Counted from the stretch's first letter, positions 1 through 7,873 are shown. The stretch is DNA of 11,201 nucleotides from JBCCFX01 sp039029515 (GCA_039029515.1 JBCCFX010000141.1:1-11201), one strand, 5' to 3'. Notes: a model not told the origin generated them from the sequence alone. Translations and numbers: made by a program.

Positions 1-1731
1 CCCCGATTTGCAGTGAAGTTTACGGACGGAATAGCGCGGCGTAGCACACTTTTGTTGCAGTCCAAGGTGTGTGCATGGGCTCACTCCTTTTGTCAGTCCA
101 GTCAAGCTATCTTCACGCTCGGCGACATGGCGTTCCAGGAAGAAGACTGGAATGCCGCGCGAAAGGACTTTGAGCAGTATCTGACGTTCGGCACCGATCA
201 GGTTGCCGCGGACGATGCCATGCTCAAGCTCGGGCTTGCGCAGCTTCGATCCGATGAACTGGACGATGCGCTCGCGACGTTCGAGACAATGCTCGCCACG
301 TTCGATGACAGTACGCATCGTGCGCAGGCGATGTTTGAACGTGGCCAGGCACTTGTACTGCTTGACCGCGATGAGGACGCCGAAGCCGGTTTCGAAGCAT
401 TATTGCGCGAGCACCCGCAGACATCGTTCACAGCTCATGCACTGAACCACCTCGGTACGATCGCGCAATCTGCGGGCCGTTTCGATGATGCTGCACAGTA
501 CTTTGAACGTGTGGCGGCGGCCGATCCATCCTTGTCAATCGTGCCGGAGACGATGTTCCAGCGCGGTCAGGCGTTGCTGGCATCGCGGCGACACGCGGAC
601 GCCGAAGAGGCATTCAGCGTGCTTCTGACGTCGTATCCCGACAGTGCGCGAGCGGCATCGGCGGCAGCATTGCGTGCCATCGCAACCGCACGGCAGGATG
701 AGCACGAGCGTGCGCTCACGATGATCGCCGACGTTGAACGAGATGGCTTGAACGACCTTGATGACACGCTGCGGGCGTCGATGCTGTACGAGAAGGCGTG
801 GTGTCAGCGCAATCGGGAAGATGACACGGCCGCTGAGATGACCTATCAGGATGTCATCGCGATCAGCAACGGTGGACCGTTGCGGCTGCACTCAATGCTG
901 GAACTTGCCGAACTTCAGGCTGAGGATGAACGATATGGCACCGCGCAGCAGCAACTTGAAACGCTGCTGACATCGCTCGATGGCAACGATGATGCGCCGG
1001 CAGACCTTCGTCGTCAGGCGATGTATCGACTCGGTGTGTGCGAGTTTCGACTCGAAGCATTCGAGGATGCGTCGAAGCGATTCGAAGCGTATCTCGCGCG
1101 CTATCCGGACAGTGATGTTGAAGCGTCCGCTCGACTGTTGTGTGGCGAATCGCATTACAAGCAGGGACGACATGAGCAGGCCATCGAGCATCTGACGGTC
1201 GTCACGACCTCGCACGCCAAGAGCGATGCATACGGGCCGGCATTGCTGCGCCTGGGTGAATCGCAGGCAGTCCTGCAGTACTGGTCACAGAGTGAAGAGT
1301 CGTATCGAGCGTTCATGGCGCATGCGCCGGAGTCACCGCAATGGTTCCAGGCGCAGTTCGGTATCGGCTGGGCGCTGGATAACCGCGGCGAGCACGATGC
1401 TGCGATCGAGGCGTATCAGCCGGTGGTGTACAACCATCGTGGCCCGACAGCGGCGCGAGCACAATTCCAGATCGGCGAATGTCTGTTCGCGTTGGAGCGC
1501 TACGACGAAGCGGTGCGTGAACTGGTCAAGGTCGACATTCTGTACGGCTATCCCGAGTGGAGCGCTGCGGCACTGTACGAAGCAGGTCGTTGCTTCCAGG
1601 CGATGAACGATCCGGTGCGGGCGCGACAGCAGTATGAACAGGTGCGCACAGATCACGAAGGCACGGACTGGGCGCGACTGGCGTCCGAGCGACTCGAGGA
1701 ACTGTCACGGACGACGCTGCCCGGCCGGTAA
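1..1731 (+). CDS. TPR-repeat protein, 5'-partial at window edge (CpoB/BamD-like solenoid)
   Basis: The reading frame is open from base 1 and ends at TAA 1729-1731. The first possible start in the window is GTG at 13, with no Shine-Dalgarno, so the gene probably begins upstream. Numbering from that GTG gives 572 residues, of which about 32-570 form roughly 13 degenerate tetratricopeptide units. Examples are 'AMYRLGVCEFRLEAFEDA' near 336 and 'AQFQIGECLFALERYDEA' near 480. There is no enzymatic motif and no membrane segment in the visible part. Such solenoids are protein-protein scaffolds. The MotA/TolQ/ExbB gene starts 37 bases downstream, so a periplasmic accessory role like that of CpoB (YbgF) beside Tol-Pal is reasonable but inferred. 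Any signal peptide would lie outside the window. The first ~38 codons look unlike the rest, with rarer codons, three Cys and no TPR pattern, so the true N-terminal sequence is uncertain. Confidence 0.88.
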   Translation, partial: PRFAVKFTDGIARRSTLLLQSKVCAWAHSFCQSSQAIFTLGDMAFQEEDWNAARKDFEQYLTFGTDQVAADDAMLKLGLAQLRSDELDDALATFETMLATFDDSTHRAQAMFERGQALVLLDRDEDAEAGFEALLREHPQTSFTAHALNHLGTIAQSAGRFDDAAQYFERVAAADPSLSIVPETMFQRGQALLASRRHADAEEAFSVLLTSYPDSARAASAAALRAIATARQDEHERALTMIADVERDGLNDLDDTLRASMLYEKAWCQRNREDDTAAEMTYQDVIAISNGGPLRLHSMLELAELQAEDERYGTAQQQLETLLTSLDGNDDAPADLRRQAMYRLGVCEFRLEAFEDASKRFEAYLARYPDSDVEASARLLCGESHYKQGRHEQAIEHLTVVTTSHAKSDAYGPALLRLGESQAVLQYWSQSEESYRAFMAHAPESPQWFQAQFGIGWALDNRGEHDAAIEAYQPVVYNHRGPTAARAQFQIGECLFALERYDEAVRELVKVDILYGYPEWSAAALYEAGRCFQAMNDPVRARQQYEQVRTDHEGTDWARLASERLEELSRTTLPGR

Positions 1732-1756
1732 CGCGCTACGGCAGTCTCGCGTCGGC

Positions 1757-1762
1757 GAGGAG
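1757..1762 (+). promoter_or_regulatory. Shine-Dalgarno of the ExbB-like gene
   Basis: GAGGAG lies 6 bases before ATG 1769 and 9 bases before ATG 1772, so it supports either of these adjacent starts. An out-of-frame ATG at 1765 reaches TGA after four codons and is not the start. The same GAGGAG word precedes the DUF1573 gene on the other strand, so this genome uses strong Shine-Dalgarno sequences. Confidence 0.7.
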
Positions 1763-1768
1763 TCATGA

Positions 1769-2557
1769 ATGATGTTTGAATCAATGATCGACACGATCGG
1801 GATCACGCTCGCACAGACTGGCGGCGGCGAGGCGGCGGCAGATGTCAGCCCCGCGCTGCAGGTGCAGTCCGTGTGGGATTTCGTGGTCAAGGGCGGAATC
1901 ATGATGATTCCGATCGGTCTCTGCTCGCTCGTCGCGCTGATGCTCGTGACCGAACGCATCATCAGCCTTCGGCGTAGTCGCATCATCCCGCGCGGACTTG
2001 TACCGGCACTCAAGAAGGTGATGAAGGACGAATCGCTCAACACGAAGAAGCTGCAGACCGCGTGCAAGAAGTTCCCGAGTCCTGCGGCGAACGTGATGTC
2101 TGCCGCCATCCGGCGACTCAACATGCCGCTCGAAGTCATCGAGCGACACATTGAGGAGACCGGCGCGCGTGAGCAGTTGAAGATGCGGCGCTTCCTGCGT
2201 TGGCTTTCGGTGATCGCCGCAGTCTCGCCGTTGCTCGGACTGCTCGGAACGATTTTCGGGATGATCCAGGCATTCCAGACCGTGGCAGTGTCCGGCGAAG
2301 CGCTCGGGCGCGCCGAAATGCTCGCGACTGGAATCTACCAGGCCATGATTACCACCGCCGCGGGACTCGTCGTCGCGATTCCTGCGCTCATCTGCTATCA
2401 CTTCATCGCAGCGCGTGTCGACAAGCTCGTCATGGACATTGACACCATGGCGGCGGACTTCATCGAGGATGTCATTGACATTCGCGGTGCAGAGGCGGTC
2501 GGGGATGACTACGCAGAAGCGGCATCCAACGGTGCCACGGCGGAGATTCATCGATGA
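1769..2557 (+). CDS. MotA/TolQ/ExbB family proton-channel subunit
   Basis: This 262-residue inner-membrane protein has the three-helix ExbB/TolQ layout. The helices are at about 41-62, 148-168 and 190-212, with a long cytoplasmic segment between the first two. The signature 'SPLLGLLGTIFGMI' is at 153-166, with Thr161 at the place of E. coli ExbB Thr148. 'GIYQAMITTAAGLVVAIPA' starts at 188, with Thr196 at the place of Thr181. The position of the conserved helix-3 glutamate (ExbB Glu176) is Gln191 here. The family forms a pentamer around an ExbD/TolR dimer and uses proton flow to drive a periplasmic partner. The start is set by GAGGAG upstream. The stop overlaps the ExbD start by ATGA, so the two are translationally coupled. 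ExbB and TolQ cannot be told apart from sequence alone, so no symbol is given. Confidence 0.93.
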   Translation: MMFESMIDTIGITLAQTGGGEAAADVSPALQVQSVWDFVVKGGIMMIPIGLCSLVALMLVTERIISLRRSRIIPRGLVPALKKVMKDESLNTKKLQTACKKFPSPAANVMSAAIRRLNMPLEVIERHIEETGAREQLKMRRFLRWLSVIAAVSPLLGLLGTIFGMIQAFQTVAVSGEALGRAEMLATGIYQAMITTAAGLVVAIPALICYHFIAARVDKLVMDIDTMAADFIEDVIDIRGAEAVGDDYAEAASNGATAEIHR

Positions 2558-2964
2558 TTCGGCCGGCGCAGGATGAAGGTGGCGTGAGCATCGACATGAT
2601 GCCGCTCATCGACATGGTGTTCCTGCTGCTGATCTTCTTCCTGGTGGCAACGTCGTTTCATCAGGATGAACGTGAGATGCAGGTCAAGCTGCCGGTCGCG
2701 CAGAATGCGGGCCCGATCAGCACGGTCATGCGCGATCTCATCGTCAACATTGATGCGAACGGTGACATCATTGTGGGCGGTTCAACGATCTCATCTGATG
2801 ACCTGCGCACGATCGTCGCCGACGCGGTGGAACGAAATCCGGAACAGAAGGTGTCCGTGCGCGGTGATCGCGATGTGCCGTACGGCACGGTGGTGACAGT
2901 GCTGGACATCTGTAAGGCAAGCGGTATTCAGGATCCGTATCTCGATACGGCGCTGGATCAGTAA
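2554..2964 (+). CDS. ExbD/TolR family biopolymer transport protein
   Basis: This 136-residue protein has a short cytoplasmic N-terminus, one membrane helix at about 18-40 and a periplasmic domain. The helix begins 'MMPLIDMVFLLLIFFLVA', and Asp20 sits where the proton-carrying Asp25 of E. coli ExbD lies. The periplasmic part ends with the usual ExbD pattern 'VSVRGDRDVPYG' followed by 'VLDICKASGI'. It overlaps the ExbB-like gene by 4 bases (ATGA), and GGAGA at 2542-2546 lies 7 bases before the start. It is expected to sit as a dimer inside the ExbB-like pentamer and couple proton flow to motion of a periplasm-spanning partner. The only candidate partner in the window is the giant protein encoded 36 bases downstream. 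Length and motifs are normal, with no sign of degradation. Confidence 0.94.
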   Translation: MIRPAQDEGGVSIDMMPLIDMVFLLLIFFLVATSFHQDEREMQVKLPVAQNAGPISTVMRDLIVNIDANGDIIVGGSTISSDDLRTIVADAVERNPEQKVSVRGDRDVPYGTVVTVLDICKASGIQDPYLDTALDQ

Positions 2965-3000
2965 GGGCAAGGTGCGCTACACGGCGCAACCAGTGGTTCC

Positions 3001-6000
3001 ATGAAACGGTATGCGATCAAAGTTGTGCTGATCGTTTTCGCGCTCGCCGTGATCGGCGGGGGCTTTGCCGTGGCGTGGACCATGCGTGCATCGACTTCAT
3101 CGTTCTATACGGATGGCGGTGCGATTCGTGAGAACCTCGATCAGGCGCCGGTGCGCGATGTGCTCTGGGAACCGCCGGTGCCAGTGCGATGGTCGAATTC
3201 GAGTGCGTACGAATACGAACCGCATGTGAGCCGCGACGGTCAGGTGTTGTTGCTCGTGCGGGGCCGTGCCGGCGGGAACGCAGACATCTACGTGGCGAAA
3301 CGCACGACCGACGGCTGGACCGATCCCGAACCGCTCGAAGCGATCAACAGCGAAGCCGATGATCTCGGACCGGCATTCAGTCCGGATGGATCGACACTCT
3401 TCTTCTACAGCAATCGTGCCGGCGGCCATGGTGGTTTCGATCTCTGGATGGCGCCGCGGCAGGACGATCAATTCGGTGTGCCGGTTAACCTTGGTCCGCT
3501 CGTCAATTCGCCACTCGACGACTATGGCCCGGCACCGATGGCAGCGGGGACGGTTGTCGTCTTTGCGTCCAACCGCGTCGACCCTTCGACGGACGACACT
3601 GTCGATGAGCGCGGAGACAACGTCATCGTCGAGCCAGGTGATTACGACCTGTTCACGACGACGCGCGATGCCAATGGCAACTACGGACCTGCGGTACCAC
3701 TTGACATTGTGAACTCAGAATTCGAGGAAGGTGCGCCGGCGGTGGCCCCGCGCGGCGACTTCCTGTACTTCGCATCAGATCGACCCGGCGGTGAAGGTGG
3801 ATTCGACCTGTACCGTTCGCGCATCATGGACGGTGTTGTCGATGAACCGAAGAACCTTGACCAGCCGGTCAATACCGAAGCGAACGAACTTGACCCCGCG
3901 ATCATGGCGGAAGGCTTCGGACTGATCTTCAGCTCTGATCGGGACCGCGAAGAAGGCACAGGACTCCTGTTCAGTGCATCGCGCGAAGTGTTTCGATACG
4001 ACGAAACCGCACGCGGCGAAGTGGACTGGGCCGCGCTCTGGGACTTCGTACGGCCGTACGTGATCGCACTCATTCTGCTGTTGCTTGCGCTTCTGCTGAT
4101 TCCATTGCTGGCCAAGATCCTGTTCGGTGATCGCGAAAAACTCGGTCCCGCGAGCCTGTTGCTCAAGTGTCTGTTTGTCTCCGTGCTCGTCCACTTTGTG
4201 CTGATGTTGCTGCTGACGGTCTGGGCCGTCGCAACCGGCATGCCGGATTACTTCCGCCCGGGCCGCGGCACGCGTGTTGTGTTGACCTCGCCATCGGTCT
4301 CCATGGATGCGGCTTCGCAGGTCACCGGACCATTGTCTGAGTCGGCATCGATTCAGCCCACGGTTGAGAGCGTGGATCGCCTGATGGAATCGATCGCGGT
4401 CGCGACGTCTTCAGCGCGTGCGGACGTCACGCCGATGGAATCTGATGTGCCGCTGCCGGTCACACCCATGAATGTTGAGGTGGTGGATGCGCAGCCCGTC
4501 GATGAGTCGACGGTGACGCCTGACGTACAAACCGCGAGCCAGCTCGAATCAACGACCGACGTCGAATTGCCGCAGATGCCGAATGCGGAGCGCGAGTCGC
4601 AGTCGGAATCGCAGGCCAGCGTACAGCCGACGATCGTGGCCGACGCAACCGCTGCGACGTACGACGCCAAGACTTCGGAACAGGCCACAGATGCTGCGGC
4701 CGTATCGATGGCGGTCGACGCCGCACGTGCGCAGGTCGCCGCAGCCTCGGCTGAGAGTACGGTGGAAACAGCGCCGACGGACGCCGCGACGGATTCACCG
4801 ACGCCGCTCGAGCAGGCCGATGCGCCGGCACAGCTGACATCGACGACGATCGCAGTTGATCTGCCAACCGATGCCAACGTGAATGCGGACCGAGCATCGG
4901 AATCTTCCGAAGCGCAGATCGCCGCGCAGGTCGAGGCTATGCCGCGGTTCGATACCGCAGACGTTGCATCACAAGGCACGATGACCGCCGAACGCACAGA
5001 TGTGCAACCCGCCACCACGGCGCTGGCGAGTCAGGGCTCTCTGGAATCAACAGCCACGGCAGTCGATGCAGCTTCACCGTCAATGCCGACACCGATCGAA
5101 GCGACGCCAGATGCAGCATCAACTCGCGACAACGTACAACTCGCGATCGAGATGCCGAGTGACGGCCAGCCGGAACAAATCGATGAAGCTGATGCGGCGT
5201 CGACTTCTGCCGCATCGTCTGCGGTCGCGTCCAGCAGCGAACGCTTGATGCAGGACGAGATGACGACACCGACCGGCGCGTCGGCCGTTGCCACCATGGC
5301 GCCAAGTGCCTCCACCGCAGCATCTGAATCAACGACGTTCGTCGGGACAACGGCAACGGAAGCGACTGCGGCGTCATCAAACGAACTGGACGTCGATGCG
5401 CCAATGTCATTGGTAATCGATATGCCGAATGTCGACGTTCGCGCTCCGAGTACTGGCGAATCGAATCCAGACGTTGAGTCGGAGTCAGTGACCGCGCTGG
5501 CGATGGATGCGACGATGCCATCCGCCTCTCGTTCCACCGCACAAGCATCCATCTCGACGCTGGCCAGCGATGAAGCGCAAGTCGCAACCACGCCGACCGC
5601 AGCGCAGGTATCAATCCCCGCCGCGAGCATGGCCAGTCCGACCGTGGAAGACCAGATGCCGTCCGTCACGTCGACGCTTGCCCCGATTGACGCCGATGCA
5701 TCGATGATCATGGCACCAGCGCCGATGGTTTCGGTGAGCATGCCAACCGATGGAGGCGGTACGGCAGACGATGTTGATCCGGTGATGGTGGCTGACACGG
5801 GCGCCACGTCGGCATCATCGAGCAGCCAGCGCGCCGATATGATCGCGCCGTCTTCTTCGCCAGTGGATTCCACCGTGGCCTTCAATCCTGATGCGGCCAA
5901 TGTTGCGGACGCGATGGAAGGGTTCATCACCGATACCGCGGCAACATCGAGCGCTGCACTTGCGGATCTCCCCGATGGCCTCAATACCGACTTGATTGCC

Positions 6001-7467
6001 GTCGAACTACCATCACCGCTTGCGGTGGACGTGGCGCTCGACATGGGTGACACCGGTAGCGTTGAAGGCGAACGGGAAATGGGTGCGCTCGCGATGGAGG
6101 AATCGGTGCTCGATCCGGCGGGTGCGGCCAGCGCAGCGTCAACCGACGCGATGTTTGCCCTGCAGGATCCGACGATCGCGACCGCCGCGCCAGGCATACG
6201 AGCGATCGAGGTCGAATCGTTTGCACCGTCGAACGCGCTCAGCGCGCCGGCGACAACGACATCCGACACAGAAGCGCCGGCGCCGCCGGTGCGTGTCGCG
6301 CGAATCGACCCCTTGACTGCGATCACGCCATCCACGGCGTTTGCGGAAGAAGCGCCGCCAGTGGTGGCTGCGGATACGGCGCCGTACGCACAACGCGCGC
6401 CGGAACGACGCGAGGCCGTGCTTGAAGAAATGGGCGGAAGTCGGGAGACGGAAGAAGCGGTGGAGCGCGCACTCGCATGGCTCGCGAGCCGACAGCAACC
6501 TGATGGGCGCTGGGACGGGAAGAACTTCGGTCCGGATGGCGGTCCTGGCCGCGGCGCCGCTCGGGCGAAGGTCGACACCGCAATTACGGGGCTGGCATTG
6601 TTGTGCTTCCTCGCCGCGGATCACACGCACATCGATGAAGGCCCGTATCAGGACAACGTCGACCGCGCGATCGACTGGCTTGTCGATCAGCAGGACAACG
6701 ATGGCAGCCTCATCGGCCGCGAATCGATGTACAGCCACGGCATCGCGTCGATTGCACTTGCGGAAGCGTACGGCATGTCCAAGGACCCCGCGCTCGAAGC
6801 GTCAGTACAGGACGCGATTGACTTCATCTTCGATGCGCGCAACCGAACGACCGGCGGATGGCGGTATGCACCCGGTCAGGTCGGTGATACATCCGTGATG
6901 GGCTGGCAGATCATGGCGCTCACCAGCGCTCGACGCGCTGGCATTGACGTGCCTGAAGAGGCATTCGACGTCGGTCGTGCCTGGCTTGAACTCGTTGCCG
7001 ATGACCGCAATCCGGGTCGGTTCGCGTATCGACCGGGGCGAGCATCTTCGCCGGCGATGACCGCGGAATCGCTCTTCGTGCACGGTCTGCTCGGCAGCGA
7101 TCCGAAGCAGGCGCAGATGGCCGGGTCGGCCGAGTATCTGCTCCGAAATCTCCCGGAAGCGAACGGCAATCAGTCAACGTATTACTGGTACTACGCGACG
7201 CTCGCGATGTTCCAGTATGGCGGCGACGCGTGGGAAGCATGGAACGAGTCGCTCAAGGATGCGCTGTTGAGCACGCAGAATACGCGTGGCATCGACGCCG
7301 GCAGTTGGGATCCGGATGACAAATGGGCGAACGTCGGTGGTCGCGTCTATCAGACGGCGATCTGCACACTCACACTGGAAGTGTACTACCGCTACCTGCC
7401 GCTCTACCTTTCGGATCCGGCGGAGGAGGACAACACCGGGTTGTTCTTCGATACCGGCGCGGAGTAA
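3001..7467 (+). CDS. Giant fused membrane protein: PD40 propeller, TonB/TolA-like helix, long linker, squalene-cyclase-like domain
   Basis: The protein has 1488 residues. In order they are: a basic start and membrane helix at 5-27; a propeller at about 70-330 with PD40-type repeats ('FSPDG' 126-130, 'SNRAGGHGGFDLW' 137-149, 'SDRPGGEGGFDLY' 259-271); helices at 353-375 and 391-412 joined by a short loop with Arg378, Lys380 and Lys389; a low-complexity linker at 420-1135; and an (alpha/alpha)6 prenyltransferase/squalene-oxidase-repeat domain at about 1140-1470. That last domain shows a QW motif at 1156-1171 (Gln1165, Gly1169, Trp1171), 'GDTSVMGWQIMAL' at 1295-1307 and 'GGRVY' at 1446-1450. The charge pattern puts the propeller, linker and C-terminal domain in the periplasm. 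The third helix carries Ser394-x3-His398-x6-Leu405, as in TonB and TolA, and the gene follows the ExbB/ExbD pair, so I infer an energy transducer with an unusual effector end. Enzymatic activity is doubtful, because no cyclase DXDD-TA site is seen. No good Shine-Dalgarno precedes ATG 3001, but the next Met (29) would remove the first helix. Confidence 0.9.
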   Translation: MKRYAIKVVLIVFALAVIGGGFAVAWTMRASTSSFYTDGGAIRENLDQAPVRDVLWEPPVPVRWSNSSAYEYEPHVSRDGQVLLLVRGRAGGNADIYVAKRTTDGWTDPEPLEAINSEADDLGPAFSPDGSTLFFYSNRAGGHGGFDLWMAPRQDDQFGVPVNLGPLVNSPLDDYGPAPMAAGTVVVFASNRVDPSTDDTVDERGDNVIVEPGDYDLFTTTRDANGNYGPAVPLDIVNSEFEEGAPAVAPRGDFLYFASDRPGGEGGFDLYRSRIMDGVVDEPKNLDQPVNTEANELDPAIMAEGFGLIFSSDRDREEGTGLLFSASREVFRYDETARGEVDWAALWDFVRPYVIALILLLLALLLIPLLAKILFGDREKLGPASLLLKCLFVSVLVHFVLMLLLTVWAVATGMPDYFRPGRGTRVVLTSPSVSMDAASQVTGPLSESASIQPTVESVDRLMESIAVATSSARADVTPMESDVPLPVTPMNVEVVDAQPVDESTVTPDVQTASQLESTTDVELPQMPNAERESQSESQASVQPTIVADATAATYDAKTSEQATDAAAVSMAVDAARAQVAAASAESTVETAPTDAATDSPTPLEQADAPAQLTSTTIAVDLPTDANVNADRASESSEAQIAAQVEAMPRFDTADVASQGTMTAERTDVQPATTALASQGSLESTATAVDAASPSMPTPIEATPDAASTRDNVQLAIEMPSDGQPEQIDEADAASTSAASSAVASSSERLMQDEMTTPTGASAVATMAPSASTAASESTTFVGTTATEATAASSNELDVDAPMSLVIDMPNVDVRAPSTGESNPDVESESVTALAMDATMPSASRSTAQASISTLASDEAQVATTPTAAQVSIPAASMASPTVEDQMPSVTSTLAPIDADASMIMAPAPMVSVSMPTDGGGTADDVDPVMVADTGATSASSSSQRADMIAPSSSPVDSTVAFNPDAANVADAMEGFITDTAATSSAALADLPDGLNTDLIAVELPSPLAVDVALDMGDTGSVEGEREMGALAMEESVLDPAGAASAASTDAMFALQDPTIATAAPGIRAIEVESFAPSNALSAPATTTSDTEAPAPPVRVARIDPLTAITPSTAFAEEAPPVVAADTAPYAQRAPERREAVLEEMGGSRETEEAVERALAWLASRQQPDGRWDGKNFGPDGGPGRGAARAKVDTAITGLALLCFLAADHTHIDEGPYQDNVDRAIDWLVDQQDNDGSLIGRESMYSHGIASIALAEAYGMSKDPALEASVQDAIDFIFDARNRTTGGWRYAPGQVGDTSVMGWQIMALTSARRAGIDVPEEAFDVGRAWLELVADDRNPGRFAYRPGRASSPAMTAESLFVHGLLGSDPKQAQMAGSAEYLLRNLPEANGNQSTYYWYYATLAMFQYGGDAWEAWNESLKDALLSTQNTRGIDAGSWDPDDKWANVGGRVYQTAICTLTLEVYYRYLPLYLSDPAEEDNTGLFFDTGAE
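4276..6312 (+). repeat. Degenerate ~90-105-residue periodicity in the linker of the giant protein
   Basis: Within the Ala/Ser/Thr/Asp-rich linker a short strand-like word recurs: two or three hydrophobic residues, an acidic or polar residue, Met/Leu, Pro, then Ser/Thr/Asn. Clear copies are IAVDLPTD (residue 617), LAIEMPSD (714), LVIDMPNV (804), VSVSMPTD (910) and IAVELPSP (999). Weaker ones are TDVELPQM (519), VVLTSPSV (426) and possibly a last one near 1099. Spacings are 93, 98, 97, 90, 106, 89 and about 100 residues. The stretch between words is low complexity. I find one Lys and no Trp or Cys across about 700 residues. This was counted by eye and is not a proven domain repeat. Confidence 0.5.
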
Positions 7468-7473
7468 CGTTGA

Positions 7474-7782
7474 TCAGTGGATGTCGTGTGATGCATGTTC
7501 CAGGACGGAACGCATCGTGCGCAGGCAGTACGCAATGTACGCCGCTGACGGTGCTTCGTCGTTCGTCTCAGCTTCCGCCGAGTCGACAAGCTGCATCGCC
7601 TTCAGGACCGCATCCTGAATCGATGCGGCGCGAACTGTCGATTCGCTTGTGACATTCGCTTCGCCGAGCTCTGCCAATGCGAGATCGATCTCTTCGAGGG
7701 CTGAGGTCATGGCCGCGCGCACGACGACGGGATCGGCATCAGCCGGCAGCGTCGTTGCGTTGGGTTCGAATTCCATGTCCAT
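7474..7782 (-). CDS. Small hypothetical protein
   Basis: I do not recognise this protein. The frame ends at TGA 7476-7474 and is open up to a GTG at 7884. I place the start at ATG 7782 because AGGA (bases 7795-7792) lies 9 bases before it, giving 102 residues. Other in-frame starts are ATG 7791, 7806 and 7824. The GTG at 7884 lies inside a hairpin and is unlikely. The product is acidic, soluble and mostly helical, with two amphipathic stretches ('ALEEIDLALAELGEA' and 'SIQDAVLKAMQLVDSAEAE') and no signal peptide or membrane segment. Codon use matches the neighbouring genes and the protein looks natural, which favours this strand over the overlapping + strand frames. It is convergent with the giant gene, with 6 bases between the stops. 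The gene to its right on the same strand is separated by a hairpin, so it may have its own promoter, which I could not identify. Confidence 0.55.
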   Translation of the reverse strand: MDMEFEPNATTLPADADPVVVRAAMTSALEEIDLALAELGEANVTSESTVRAASIQDAVLKAMQLVDSAEAETNDEAPSAAYIAYCLRTMRSVLEHASHDIH

Positions 7783-7873
7783 GACCATCATTCCTGAGGC
7801 GATCATCTCGTCGCCACATGGCATATCGTTCAGCGACGGCGTGCGCTTGATCCGATTTCCAACATGAATGACA

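Noticed and set aside
1781..2551. 256-codon open frame on the - strand
   Set aside because: It lies exactly opposite the well-supported ExbB-like gene, and the product is His/Arg/Asp-rich with no family signature.
4276..6420. DNA-level tandem repeats, CRISPR array or mobile element in the linker region
   Set aside because: The similarity is only in short protein words. I saw no identical long DNA repeats, inverted ends, target duplications or transposase.
5031..6578. 515-codon open frame on the - strand, opposite the linker of the giant protein
   Set aside because: It is antisense to a low-complexity Ala/Ser/Thr/Asp linker in GC-rich DNA, and its product is an equally repetitive Ser/Ala/Thr sequence with no fold signature. 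The + strand frame continues without a break from recognisable domains on both sides.
7309..7320. DPDD at residues 1437-1440 of the giant protein as a class II terpene cyclase DXDD site
   Set aside because: It lies near the C-terminus in the 'GSWDPDDKW' motif, not in the mid-domain DXDD-TA context of squalene-hopene cyclase, so it is probably structural.
7649..7867. 72-codon + strand frame in the convergent region
   Set aside because: It overlaps the - strand small gene, has weaker codon character, and its product is a Ser/Ala-rich shadow of that gene.
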